Below are positions 1-8,358 of a stretch of DNA of 64,000 bases, piece after piece. The notes beneath the pieces were generated by a model that saw only the letters and a program-made list of their open reading frames with translations, was not told the DNA's origin and ran no database searches. Positions within the stretch are counted from its first letter, which is position 1, and each line of letters opens with the position of its first letter. This DNA is from Dethiosulfovibrio peptidovorans (GTDB lineage: Bacteria > Synergistota > Synergistia > Synergistales > Dethiosulfovibrionaceae): positions 18,435 to 82,434 of the forward strand of contig PDTB01000023.1 in NCBI GenBank assembly GCA_002748665.1, written 5' to 3'. A program made the position numbers and the translations under genes.

Positions 1-494
1 CTGAACAGGCAAGTGCCTTGAGCTCCCTGGGACTTCGAGACTCGAAAAAAATGACGTCTCGCAGTCGAGAGGCGGTTTTCAGTACAATAAAGGATATCGG
101 CGTTATATGGACAGCGCAGGTTGCCTCGGTGGAGCGCATTGATAGGATGAACATCCTTTATGCGACCTTATGGGCCATGAAAAAAGCCGTAGAAAGGCTC
201 CCTCGGCGGTTTTTCGATGGGGTTTTGGTGGATGGAGATAAAGAAATTCCCGGTTTGAACCTTCCTCAGCAGGTCTGTCCTGGCGGTGACGACAAATACC
301 CCCAGATATCGGCGGCTTCTGTGATCGCTAAGGTCCTTCGGGATGGGCTTATGGTGGCATTGGACAAAAAATACCCAAAATATGGCCTGGCTCAGCATAA
401 GGGCTATGGCACCAAGGCCCACCGGCGTGCGTTGGAGCTCTATGGAGTGACAGCCATCCATCGTCGAAGTTTTCATTGGAGAACGCCCTCATGA
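1..494 (+). CDS. rnhB: Ribonuclease HII, C-terminal part (5' end outside window)
   Basis: RNase HII nicks the RNA strand of RNA-DNA hybrids and starts removal of misincorporated ribonucleotides. The frame is open to the window edge (in-frame codons from base 3), so the true start and the first acidic motif of the family lie upstream. Visible family blocks are RDSKK near the edge, LVDG with a conserved Asp (around base 230), and SAASVIAKVLRD, which ends in a further conserved acidic residue. The stop overlaps the next gene by four bases (ATGA), so the two are probably translationally coupled. In Bacillus rnhB is also followed by ylqG and ylqH, which supports the calls downstream. Confidence 0.95.
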   Translation, partial: EQASALSSLGLRDSKKMTSRSREAVFSTIKDIGVIWTAQVASVERIDRMNILYATLWAMKKAVERLPRRFFDGVLVDGDKEIPGLNLPQQVCPGGDDKYPQISAASVIAKVLRDGLMVALDKKYPKYGLAQHKGYGTKAHRRALELYGVTAIHRRSFHWRTPS

Positions 495-1531
495 TCGACG
501 GTATTGGGAACCCCAATAACATAGGCATAGGAACGGGACGAAGTCCCTTAGCGCCTCTTCCGCAACAGGGACGGCCTAACCTTGCCGATCGCCCCATACC
601 GGATGGTGCTGTGGTTCAAGGCCGGGTTCTCTCGGCTCAGGATGGCGTGTATATTGTTCAGATAGCAGGCCAGAACATGACGGCTCGATCCACGGTCCCC
701 CTGTTTCAGGGACAGTATTTTCAGGCTGTGTGGGACACGAGAGGGGATGTCCCGCTGCTGCGGCTTCGAGTTGAGGATTCGGCTCTTTTGGGGCGGCTTC
801 CCCAGAGTGATCGGGATGTGGCGGCTCTCCTGCTTGCCAAAGGGCTGCCCTTGACTGACTCCCTTATCCTCGGTCTTCGACGGGAACTCCGTCGCTTTGG
901 CGGAGACCTGAGGGCTATGGACTCCATGATAGAGCTTCTGGCCAGAGGCGAGCGGATCTCTTCTGATCGGGTGGGGCTTCTTTCATGGTACCTGGCCATG
1001 ACTCCGGGTGAGGTGGCCGAGCAATGGCGAAGAGTTCGTCGGGAGCTCAGGGAGAGAGGGCGTCGGGGGCAGGAGCCCCTGACATCTCTTCGGGAGATGA
1101 AGGAGGGAGACGACGAGATGGCTCGTTTTCTTCGGGCTCATGTTCTTGCCTCAAAACCTCCAAGAGAGCCCTTCGCTCATGCTGCTCTGGCCGGTGCGTG
1201 GTGGCCGCTGCCCAACGAGGATTCTCTGCCCGCTCGGGTTCGCTTTCATTCATCTCCCTCTACCCATGGAGACCACCGGTTTTCACAGGTGTTTTTCAAC
1301 ATGGAGGGCGTCGCTTTGAGGTCTGTTGATGGGCAGATTGAAACCGACGGGCGAGCTCTAACTGTAGCGATCAGGGCGGAGGACATTCAGGGACAGAAAT
1401 TTCTTCTGGATCAGCTATCCGAGCTTCAGGGAGAGTTGGAGAGTCTGGGGCTCTCTCTTCAATATCTTGGGGTTGATCTCCGCCAACGGGTCAAAACTCG
1501 TCGGTACCTTCGACTGGACGTGGAAGCATGA
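491..1531 (+). CDS. FliK-like / YlqG-like protein of unknown function
   Basis: A 346-residue protein with a Pro- and Gly-rich start (first ~40 residues), a helical middle rich in Arg and Leu, and a C-terminal region (about residues 240-335) that alternates short strands with a long helix. The order of the last part (strand, inner-strand segment, LDQLSELQGELESLG helix, Leu-Gly-Val strand) resembles the FliK hook-length domain. That is an inference from pattern; no FliK signature is strict enough to prove it. The ATG at 491 overlaps the rnhB stop. A TTG at 476 is possible but lies inside rnhB. The next gene is a FlhB C-terminal paralogue, the known partner type of FliK domains, which strengthens the reading. 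No signal peptide or membrane segment is visible. Confidence 0.6.
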   Translation: MIDGIGNPNNIGIGTGRSPLAPLPQQGRPNLADRPIPDGAVVQGRVLSAQDGVYIVQIAGQNMTARSTVPLFQGQYFQAVWDTRGDVPLLRLRVEDSALLGRLPQSDRDVAALLLAKGLPLTDSLILGLRRELRRFGGDLRAMDSMIELLARGERISSDRVGLLSWYLAMTPGEVAEQWRRVRRELRERGRRGQEPLTSLREMKEGDDEMARFLRAHVLASKPPREPFAHAALAGAWWPLPNEDSLPARVRFHSSPSTHGDHRFSQVFFNMEGVALRSVDGQIETDGRALTVAIRAEDIQGQKFLLDQLSELQGELESLGLSLQYLGVDLRQRVKTRRYLRLDVEA

Positions 1532-1815
1532 GCAAAAGCAGGGAAAAGTGCCCCCAAGCCGCTGCTCTTCGGTATGATCAGGAGCAGGAGAGGGCTCCTC
1601 GTATTTTGGCTTCCGGGCAGGGGCCCGTGGCTGAACGCATCATGGATATAGCTAAAGAGGCCGATATCCCCATTGTGGAAGATGCCGCATTAGTCACGGC
1701 CCTCTTGGCGTTGGATATAGGGGAGGAAATTCCTTTGGAACTGTACGAAGCAGTGGCTCGGGTTCTGGCTTTCATCTACAGGGTGGATGTAGCCAACAGA
1801 CCTGATCAGCCCTGA
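1528..1815 (+). CDS. ylqH: FlhB C-terminal-domain-like small protein (YlqH/FlhX type)
   Basis: A 95-residue soluble protein that aligns along its length with the cytoplasmic tail of FlhB encoded in this same window (from about base 38737). Shared features are ALxYDxxxxxAPxxLAxGxG, an IxxIAxExxxPxVE block, and xIPxxLYxxVAxVLAFIY at the end. It begins just after the point that matches the FlhB cleavage site, and it lacks both NPTH and the four membrane segments. Such FlhB-tail paralogues can partly replace the FlhB tail in export-specificity switching in other bacteria. Its role here is inferred. Its ATG overlaps the upstream FliK-like stop by four bases, so the pair is coupled. Confidence 0.85.
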   Translation: MSKSREKCPQAAALRYDQEQERAPRILASGQGPVAERIMDIAKEADIPIVEDAALVTALLALDIGEEIPLELYEAVARVLAFIYRVDVANRPDQP

Positions 1816-1826
1816 GCTTTCGCCGT

Positions 1827-2195
1827 ATGGTGTCCCATCTGGAAAAAGGTCGTCGAGGCGAAGACCTGGCCTATCGATACATCCTGGGGCTGGGATGGCC
1901 TGTGTTGGGGCGGAATGTCCGATTTCGTTCAGGAGAGTTGGATTTGGTGGCTCGAGACGACGATATAATGGTGGTGGTCGAAGTCCGATATCGGTCGGTG
2001 GCGGTGCTTATGCCGACTGAGGCAACGATAGGGCCGAGAAAAATGCGGCGATTGGTCAGGGCTGGAGCTACGTACATGAATCAAGTCGGCTGGGACGGAT
2101 TCTGGCGTATTGATTTGGTTGCATTGACCGAACGACGGGGGCGGATTCAATTGGATCACTACAGGGATATTACGGGAGGAGATGTGGTTTTGTGA
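1827..2195 (+). CDS. yraN: YraN family (UPF0102) endonuclease-like protein
   Basis: A 122-residue protein of the UPF0102 family, which has a Holliday-junction-resolvase-like nuclease fold. Family marks are GRRGEDLAxxY near the start, then SGELDLVARDDD (the catalytic-type Asp) and VVVEVRYR, the E-x-K-like strand with Arg in place of the more common Lys. Length is normal for the family. The biochemical role is not settled for these proteins. It is usually found near rnhB and comM, as here. The GTG start of comM overlaps its stop. The ATG at 1827 has a weak ribosome-binding site; an in-frame GTG follows at 1830. Confidence 0.9.
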   Translation: MVSHLEKGRRGEDLAYRYILGLGWPVLGRNVRFRSGELDLVARDDDIMVVVEVRYRSVAVLMPTEATIGPRKMRRLVRAGATYMNQVGWDGFWRIDLVALTERRGRIQLDHYRDITGGDVVL

Positions 2196-3691
2196 ACCCA
2201 GTGAGAGGAGTCACCCTTCGAGGGGTGGATGCCCTTGAAGTGGACGTAGAGGCAGAGATCGCTGGTGGGTTGTTCTCCATCTCTATCGTCGGCCTTCCAG
2301 ATGCGTCGGTTCGAGAGTCGCGGGAGAGGGTCAGAGTGGCTCTTAAATCGGCGGGAGTTCCTCTCAAGGGGCGAATCTCCGTTAATCTGGCCCCGGCGGA
2401 TCTCCCCAAAGAAGGTACTCTGCTGGATCTCCCAATCGCGGTTGTTTTGGCCCTTCGTTCTCAGGGTATCTCCATGAATACTCCTGCTCTGTTCATGGGA
2501 GAGTTGGCCTTGGATGGCCGAATTCGTCCTGTTCGGGGAGCCGTCCCGGCAGCCATACTTGCCAGAACCATCGGGATACCTCTGTATGTTCCCGAAGGCA
2601 ACGCTGCCCAGGTTGGCCTTGTTCCCGAGGTTCGGGCCTATAAGGTGACTCAATTGAAGGAGCTTTTAAGCCATCTCAGGGACGGGGCCCATCTGCCTGA
2701 AGTGAGGCCTACGGACCTCCGCAATGTCTCAGCTCCTGTGGATCCTGATTTTTGTCACGTTCGAGGTCAATCGGCAGCTAAGAGAGCCTTGGAGATCGCT
2801 TCAGCCGGACATCATAACATCCTCATGATTGGGGCACCCGGAAGTGGCAAGACCATGTTGGCGCGAGCTTTCAGGGGAATACTGCCGCCTTTGTCCGACG
2901 ACGAGATCCTGGAGACTTTGCTCGTTCGAAGTACCTTGGGCCTGGACGAACATCCTGATCGCCAGCCACCCTTTCGGGTGATCCATCACACGGCCTCCAC
3001 CGTAGCCGTGTGCGGTGGAGGTTCAGCTCTTCGCCCCGGGGAGATATCTCTGGCCCATCGAGGGGTTCTCTTCCTTGATGAATTCACCGAATTTCGACGA
3101 GACTTGGTCGAGGCCCTTCGTCAACCCTTGGAGGACGGAGTCATCACCGTCAGTCGGGCTGCTGGAACGGCGGTGTATCCTTCTCGTGTGCTCTTGGTTT
3201 TAGCCGCAAATCCCTGTGCGTGTGGATGGTTTGGTGATCGCCTCAAAACCTGTAGCTGCTCGGCGGTGGAGCTTGAACGCTATCGTCGTCGCCTCTCTGG
3301 CCCCGTTATGGATCGAGTTGATCTCCACGTCTCGGTACCTCGCCTGGCTCCTGATGAGCTTGTCGGCTTTTCCCACGAGCCCGGAGAGTCCAGCCTCGTC
3401 GTTCGGGAGCGAGTATGTCGCGCTAGGGAGATCCAGAGGCAACGTTGGGAACCTTATGGATTTTGTTCCAACGCAGAGGTCCCTGAGACTATTCTTCGGG
3501 AACAGCTGAACCTGTCACAACAGGGACAACAGGTTCTAACCAAGATGGCTGAGCGACTCCGAATCTCGGGCAGAGGATTGGCTCGAGTTCTTCGGGTTGC
3601 TCGAACCATTGCCGATCTTCAAAAAGAGGGTGCCGTCCCAGCAGAGGCGGTGTACGAGGCTTTGGCGTATCGGGAGGCGATGACGTCATGA
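2192..3691 (+). CDS. comM: ComM/YifB family Mg-chelatase-like AAA+ ATPase
   Basis: A 499-residue AAA+ protein of the YifB/ComM family. In competent bacteria ComM is a hexameric helicase that drives branch migration during integration of taken-up DNA. Domains in order: a Lon-protease-like fold without evident catalytic dyad (about residues 1-170, with PADLPKEGTLLDLPIA), then the ATPase with Walker A GAPGSGKT (~213) and Walker B VLFLDEF (~292), then a C-terminal Mg-chelatase helical domain ending in a run of basic helices. The Cys pair near ANPCACGWFGD is typical. GTG start overlapping yraN; the stop overlaps dprA. Its place next to dprA suggests a role in DNA uptake or recombination. Confidence 0.95.
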   Translation: MNPVRGVTLRGVDALEVDVEAEIAGGLFSISIVGLPDASVRESRERVRVALKSAGVPLKGRISVNLAPADLPKEGTLLDLPIAVVLALRSQGISMNTPALFMGELALDGRIRPVRGAVPAAILARTIGIPLYVPEGNAAQVGLVPEVRAYKVTQLKELLSHLRDGAHLPEVRPTDLRNVSAPVDPDFCHVRGQSAAKRALEIASAGHHNILMIGAPGSGKTMLARAFRGILPPLSDDEILETLLVRSTLGLDEHPDRQPPFRVIHHTASTVAVCGGGSALRPGEISLAHRGVLFLDEFTEFRRDLVEALRQPLEDGVITVSRAAGTAVYPSRVLLVLAANPCACGWFGDRLKTCSCSAVELERYRRRLSGPVMDRVDLHVSVPRLAPDELVGFSHEPGESSLVVRERVCRAREIQRQRWEPYGFCSNAEVPETILREQLNLSQQGQQVLTKMAERLRISGRGLARVLRVARTIADLQKEGAVPAEAVYEALAYREAMTS

Positions 3692-4767
3692 CTGAAAACG
3701 AAAGAGCTTTGCTGGTTTTAAACCGAGTGATCAGCTCACCGGGACGATGGCTTCGGGCTTTGAAGGAACGTACTCTCACTGCTGCCGATCTTTGGCGAGA
3801 TAGAAGCAGTGCCCAGGCTTTGGGATTGAAGGACGAGACCTGGGAACGTGCTGCTTCTCTATTGGGCTCTCCTTGGCCTGAGGACGAGATACTCCGAGCT
3901 CAAGAGGCCCAAGCGAGGATCGTTTTTCAGGGAGATGAGAGTTATCCTGGGGCTCTCTTGGACTTGGAAGATCCGCCGGTGGTCCTCTACGTTCGAGGAA
4001 GCTGGCCTCTATCCTCCTTGGCTGTCGCTCTGGTAGGCACTCGTCGCTGTTCCCCCTATGGAGTTCAGGTTGCCGGGGCTTTAGGCAGAAAATTAGCCGA
4101 GGCTGGTGTCGTGGTGATCAGCGGTGGGGCCGTGGGGATCGACGGAGCTGCTCATTCTGGAGCTATCGAAGGATCAGGGGTTACCGCAGCCATTCTGGGG
4201 ACTGGTGTGGACCAGGTCTATCCTCGAAGTCACGAAGATCTGTTCTGGTCCATACTGGATTCTGGTGGTGCGCTCATCAGTCGATTCCCCATGGGTGTTG
4301 CCGGGACCCCATGGCATTTTCCCAAAAGAAACGGTATGATCGCTGCCTTGGCTCGGCACGTTGTGGTTGTGGAATCTCCTCTTCGGGGGGGGGCTATTAT
4401 CACTGCTCGAGCGGCCGCCGAGATGGGGAGGGATGTCTGGGCTGTCCCGGGACAAGTAGGGCAAACCGTCTCCGTAGGGTCCAACAAACTGCTCTTTGAT
4501 GGGGCTCAGCCTCTCTGGGATCTGGATCAGTTTGTCTCTATTTTTGCCGAGACGTCGAGATCTGAACAACTGGATTTGAGGGTGGACAAACAGATCTCCG
4601 AATCGCCTCTTCTGGAAGAACTCAGGCGATCCGGTGCTCTCACGGTGGACCAGCTGGCTCAAAATCTTGGTGTCGCTGTTCATGAGGTGACTGGGATCCT
4701 CGCCGAGCTTGAGGGGGATGGCTTGGCCTACCGATCCGGTCCTGGGCGATGGAGCGCCACACCGTAA
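3688..4767 (+). CDS. dprA: DNA processing protein DprA (Smf)
   Basis: DprA loads RecA on incoming single-stranded DNA during natural transformation. The 359-residue protein shows a helical N-terminal region, the central Rossmann-like DprA fold with VALVGTRR, SGGAVGIDGAAH, GTGVDxVYPxxH, FPKRNGMIAALA and SGGAIITAxxAxEMGRDVWAVPG in the usual order, and a C-terminal winged helix (about residues 310-357) like those that bind partner proteins or DNA. The ATG overlaps the comM stop by four bases. Length and motifs are normal. A gap of 31 bases with a good ribosome-binding site separates it from the next gene. Confidence 0.97.
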   Translation: MTENERALLVLNRVISSPGRWLRALKERTLTAADLWRDRSSAQALGLKDETWERAASLLGSPWPEDEILRAQEAQARIVFQGDESYPGALLDLEDPPVVLYVRGSWPLSSLAVALVGTRRCSPYGVQVAGALGRKLAEAGVVVISGGAVGIDGAAHSGAIEGSGVTAAILGTGVDQVYPRSHEDLFWSILDSGGALISRFPMGVAGTPWHFPKRNGMIAALARHVVVVESPLRGGAIITARAAAEMGRDVWAVPGQVGQTVSVGSNKLLFDGAQPLWDLDQFVSIFAETSRSEQLDLRVDKQISESPLLEELRRSGALTVDQLAQNLGVAVHEVTGILAELEGDGLAYRSGPGRWSATP

Positions 4768-4798
4768 AGGATTTTGTCGATAATGTAAGGAGGACCCT

Positions 4799-5626
4799 AT
4801 GGTTGTTGGGCAGGAGCATGATCTTCACATCTTCGTCGTCTCGGACTTCACCGGAGAGACGGCTCACAGTGTCTCCTTGGCTGCTGCCAGGCAATTTCCT
4901 GATAAGAGAATAGCCTTTACCCGTCATCGCTATCTTAAAGATCTGGACTTGGCCCGTCAGGTATGCCAAGAGGCGAGGGACGCTGGGGGCATCATCGTCT
5001 GTACCCTGGTTGAGCACAGGATTCGCTCCTTCGTCCAACGGGAAGCTCGATGTCTCGGAGTGGCGGTGGTGGACATTTTCGGCCCTCTTATGGAGGTCTT
5101 CTCGGCTCAGTTGGGCATTGAACCCCTGGAGGAGCCCGGCCTTATGCACCAAATGGACGAGACCTACTTCAAGCGTGTGAAGGCCATTGAATACTCCATC
5201 ACGTGCGATGACGGGAGTAACCCTCATCTGCTCAACGAGGCTGATTTGGTGATCCTGGGCGTCTCCCGAACATGTAAAACCCCTCTGTCCATGTATCTGG
5301 CCAACAAGGGATATCGGACGGGCAACATCCCTCTTGTTCCAGAGCTGGAGCCGCCGGAACAACTTTTTCAGGTCCCGTCGAACAGAATTGTCGGGCTCAT
5401 TATCGCTGCGGAAGCTCTGATGCAGATCCGGCGAGAACGCATCCAGATGTTGGGGCTGGACCCCGACAAAGCGTCGTACGCTCAAAAGGATCGAGTGGAG
5501 AATGAGTTGAGATACGCTCGTTCGATTATGTCAAGAGTCGGAGCTACCGTCTTTGATGTGACCGGGCGAGCCATAGAGGAAACAGCCCAGGAGATTTTGG
5601 ATTTGTTGAGGGCAAGTGAGGCCTGA
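4799..5626 (+). CDS. ppsR: PEP synthase regulatory kinase/phosphorylase (PSRP, DUF299)
   Basis: A bifunctional serine/threonine kinase and pyrophosphorylase of the DUF299 family that turns PEP synthase or pyruvate phosphate dikinase off and on by phosphorylating the Thr beside the catalytic His. The 275-residue protein begins with the typical VVSDFTGETA block and carries the P-loop GVSRTCKTPLS at about residue 154. Its tail ends with the family block ENELRYARSIM...GATVFDVTGRAIEETA. It lies directly before ppsA, its likely target, with an 81-base gap. The ribosome-binding site AAGGAGG precedes the ATG. Whether it acts on PPDK-type or PPS-type enzymes is chosen here from the neighbour. Confidence 0.93.
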   Translation: MVVGQEHDLHIFVVSDFTGETAHSVSLAAARQFPDKRIAFTRHRYLKDLDLARQVCQEARDAGGIIVCTLVEHRIRSFVQREARCLGVAVVDIFGPLMEVFSAQLGIEPLEEPGLMHQMDETYFKRVKAIEYSITCDDGSNPHLLNEADLVILGVSRTCKTPLSMYLANKGYRTGNIPLVPELEPPEQLFQVPSNRIVGLIIAAEALMQIRRERIQMLGLDPDKASYAQKDRVENELRYARSIMSRVGATVFDVTGRAIEETAQEILDLLRASEA

Positions 5627-5707
5627 TTGAGCGACGAGTCGAACCGGACTCAGGTGTGATCAGGATGATAGCTAAAAACCCTTGATGAGAGGGGAGGAGG
5701 GTACATT

Positions 5708-8122
5708 ATGATCTATCGGTATGTACGATGGTTTGAGGAAATTGGCAAAAACGACGTTCCGTTAGTGGGAGGAAAGGGTGCGAACCTGGGGGAGTTGACA
5801 AAAAACGGGGTTGACGTGCCTCCTGGTTTTTGTGTTACGGCCCAGGCCTATAGGGAGTTCATCCAAGGCGCTGAGCTTGGTGACCGTATTCGCTCCGTCA
5901 TTGAATCCGTGAACGTTGATGACCCCGTGGAACTCTCTATGGCTTGTGAGAAAGTTCGTCGGTATATTGAGGACTCTCCCATGCCAATTGAGGTCGAGGC
6001 TGAGATCCGGTCGGCTTATCGAGAGCTATCCGAGATAGTGGGGACGGAAGAACCCCGAGTTGCCGTTCGAAGTTCCGCTACGGCGGAGGACCTCCCGGAT
6101 GCCTCCTTCGCTGGTCAGCAGGACACATACCTCCACATCGTGGGCGTCAGCTCTGTAACCCGTCATGTTCGACGATGCTGGGCTTCTCTGTGGACGGCTC
6201 GTGCTACGGCGTACAGGAACACCCAAGGGTACGATCATTTCGACGTGGCTCTGAGTGCTGTAGTTCAGAGGATGATTTCGAGCCATCGTTCTGGAGTCCT
6301 GTTCACTGCTGATCCCGTATCGGGAGACCGAAACCGAATCGTGATCGAGGCCAGTTGGGGGTTGGGCGAGGCCGTTGTCTCTGGGATCGTGACGCCGGAT
6401 CAATACCTCCTGGATAAAAAGGACCTGACCCCTCTGGATGTCTCCGTGGCCGAGAAGAAAACCATGGTTGTCGAGCGTCGTAATGCACAGGGAACGGTAT
6501 CCGTCTCGGTTGCAGAGTATCTGGGGCCTGAATTTGTCTCTCGTCAGTGCCTCTCAGGTGATGAAATAAGAGCTCTCGGATCGGTAGGCCGATCCATCGA
6601 ACTTCATTACGGTTGTCCTATGGACGTCGAATGGGCTTTTGACGAGGGATCGGGGAAGCTTTTCATCCTTCAGGCTCGGCCCATCACTACCTTACCAGAG
6701 ATGTCCGCCGTGGATGTTCCCGAAGAGAACCCCAAGGTGATTGAAACTCCGTCATCATTGATGCCTCAAGAGGACGCTGGATCGTTAGAGGTCTTGGCTC
6801 GTGGCTTGGCTGCCTCGCCGGGAATTGCCTCCGGTCCGGTCATCCTGGTTCGGGGGATGGACGAAATTGGAGATGTCCAGGCGGGGCAGATCATGGTTAC
6901 GGCCATGACCAATCCCGACATGGTCCCCGCTATGAAAAAGGCTGCTGCTGTCGTTACCGACGAGGGAGGGCGAACCTGTCATGCTGCCATAGTCTCCAGG
7001 GAACTGGGTATCCCCTGCATCGTCGGGACAAAGGACGGAACGAGGCATCTGGAGTCTGGATCCCTGGTCACGGTCGATGCGACCCGAGGGGTTGTATACA
7101 AGGGAACCGTGAGCCTGACCTCCGACGAAGACAGGCATTCGCCCGTGGCCCCTCCGGCGTCGGGATACAGCCGGGACATGGTCTACGATCTTGCTCCGGT
7201 CACGGGAACCAAAATATACATGAACTTGGGCGATCCCTCGGTGGTAACAAAGTACAAAAATCTCCCCTTTGACGGTATCGGGTTGATGCGTACTGAGTTT
7301 GTTTTCAATAGCTTAGGTGTTCATCCCATGCACCTCGTTAAAACCGGCGAGGGGAATAGGCTCATTGATCACCTCTCTCAGTCGGTTACGACCGTTGCCC
7401 AGGCCGTATATCCCAAGCCCATGGTCGTGCGACTGAGCGACTTTCGGACCAACGAATTTCGTGGCCTTCAGGGCGGTGAGGACGTGGAACCCGAGGAGAA
7501 CAACCCCATGATCGGGTGGCGGGGAGTTTCCCGGTACATCTCGCCCGAGTATGAAGAGGGATTTCGCCTGGAATGTCGGGCTATCAAGAAAGTTCGGGAT
7601 GAGTTCGGCCTTATCAACGTATGGGTCATGCTCCCCTTCGTCAGGACGACCTGGGAGCTGGAGCGGGTGAAGGACATTATGGCCTCTGAAGGGCTGATTC
7701 GAAACAAATCGTTCAAGCTCTGGATTATGGCAGAGGTCCCGGCGGTGGTCTTCGCCGCCGATGAGTTTGCCACGATGGTGGATGGCTTCAGCATTGGCAG
7801 TAACGACCTCACCCAGCTTGTTATGGGGGTTGATCGAGACTCGGGAATCCTGAACACCATGGGATATTTCGACGAGCGAAATATTTCAGTGACCCGGGCT
7901 ATTGAGACCCTCATCGATGCTGCTCATCGGCATGGCATCACCTGTTCTATCTGTGGACAGGGGCCGTCTCTGTATCCTGACTTTGCTGAGTTCCTGGTCA
8001 GGGCCGGTGTGGACAGTATGAGCGTTAATCCCGACACCGTTGCGTACACGAGGAAATTGGTCGCTGGAGTGGAACAGAGGCTTATCCTCGGAGGTCTTCG
8101 AACACTCCATAAAAATAACTAA
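5708..8122 (+). CDS. ppsA: Phosphoenolpyruvate synthase
   Basis: PEP synthase converts pyruvate, ATP and water to PEP, AMP and phosphate, the entry to gluconeogenesis from pyruvate-forming substrates such as amino acids. The 804-residue protein has the ATP-binding domain (GGKGANLGEL near residue 20; AVRSSATAEDLPDASFAGQQ near 120), the swivelling phosphohistidine domain with TDEGGRTCHAAIVSRELGIP (His near 425, with the Thr that the regulator would modify), and the C-terminal PEP/pyruvate barrel, including GLMRTEF, GSNDLTQL and the catalytic Cys in ICGQGPS (~752). Length is normal. AGGGGAGGAGG lies 6-15 bases before the ATG. A hairpin terminator follows. Confidence 0.96.
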   Translation: MIYRYVRWFEEIGKNDVPLVGGKGANLGELTKNGVDVPPGFCVTAQAYREFIQGAELGDRIRSVIESVNVDDPVELSMACEKVRRYIEDSPMPIEVEAEIRSAYRELSEIVGTEEPRVAVRSSATAEDLPDASFAGQQDTYLHIVGVSSVTRHVRRCWASLWTARATAYRNTQGYDHFDVALSAVVQRMISSHRSGVLFTADPVSGDRNRIVIEASWGLGEAVVSGIVTPDQYLLDKKDLTPLDVSVAEKKTMVVERRNAQGTVSVSVAEYLGPEFVSRQCLSGDEIRALGSVGRSIELHYGCPMDVEWAFDEGSGKLFILQARPITTLPEMSAVDVPEENPKVIETPSSLMPQEDAGSLEVLARGLAASPGIASGPVILVRGMDEIGDVQAGQIMVTAMTNPDMVPAMKKAAAVVTDEGGRTCHAAIVSRELGIPCIVGTKDGTRHLESGSLVTVDATRGVVYKGTVSLTSDEDRHSPVAPPASGYSRDMVYDLAPVTGTKIYMNLGDPSVVTKYKNLPFDGIGLMRTEFVFNSLGVHPMHLVKTGEGNRLIDHLSQSVTTVAQAVYPKPMVVRLSDFRTNEFRGLQGGEDVEPEENNPMIGWRGVSRYISPEYEEGFRLECRAIKKVRDEFGLINVWVMLPFVRTTWELERVKDIMASEGLIRNKSFKLWIMAEVPAVVFAADEFATMVDGFSIGSNDLTQLVMGVDRDSGILNTMGYFDERNISVTRAIETLIDAAHRHGITCSICGQGPSLYPDFAEFLVRAGVDSMSVNPDTVAYTRKLVAGVEQRLILGGLRTLHKNN

Positions 8123-8142
8123 AAACCAACTGAAGCATGAGA

Positions 8143-8180
8143 TCGGGGACACGCCCTTTTAGGACGGGTCCCCGCTTTTT
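8143..8180 (+). terminator. Rho-independent terminator after ppsA
   Basis: An imperfect inverted repeat (CGGGGAC...GTCCCCG with a partly paired inner part around the loop TTTTAG) is followed by a T-rich tract. It separates the ppsA unit from the topA promoter that begins 15 bases further on. Confidence 0.8.
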
Positions 8181-8194
8181 CTGTTATATTTCGG

Positions 8195-8222
8195 TTGACA
8201 AGTCCGATTCTGACGGTACAAT
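8195..8222 (+). promoter_or_regulatory. Sigma-70-type promoter for the topA block
   Basis: TTGACA at 8195-8200 and TACAAT at 8217-8222, with a 16-base spacer, lie just after the ppsA terminator and about 137 bases before the topA start. This is the best promoter ahead of the topA-trmFO-xerC-hslVU-codY series. The long leader (about 130 bases) holds no obvious regulatory fold that I can name. Confidence 0.75.
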
Positions 8223-8358
8223 TACGGACGTTTCCCATAATTTTGATCGAGGAATTGACGTCTGTGACCAGGAGGGGCTGTGCATGCAGTATACGCATGG
8301 CCTGTGAGGACCGAAATAGAGTTCCGGCCTTGATCTGCTAAAAAAGGAGGCCCATGGG

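Noticed and set aside
1528-1815. Possible truncated flhB pseudogene
   Set aside because: The frame is intact, starts cleanly at the tail domain, is coupled to its upstream neighbour and sits where Bacillus has ylqH. It is better read as a real tail-only paralogue.
4640-5485. A 281-codon minus-strand frame opposite dprA and the PEP synthase regulator
   Set aside because: Antisense shadow of two well-supported genes; no recognisable domain.
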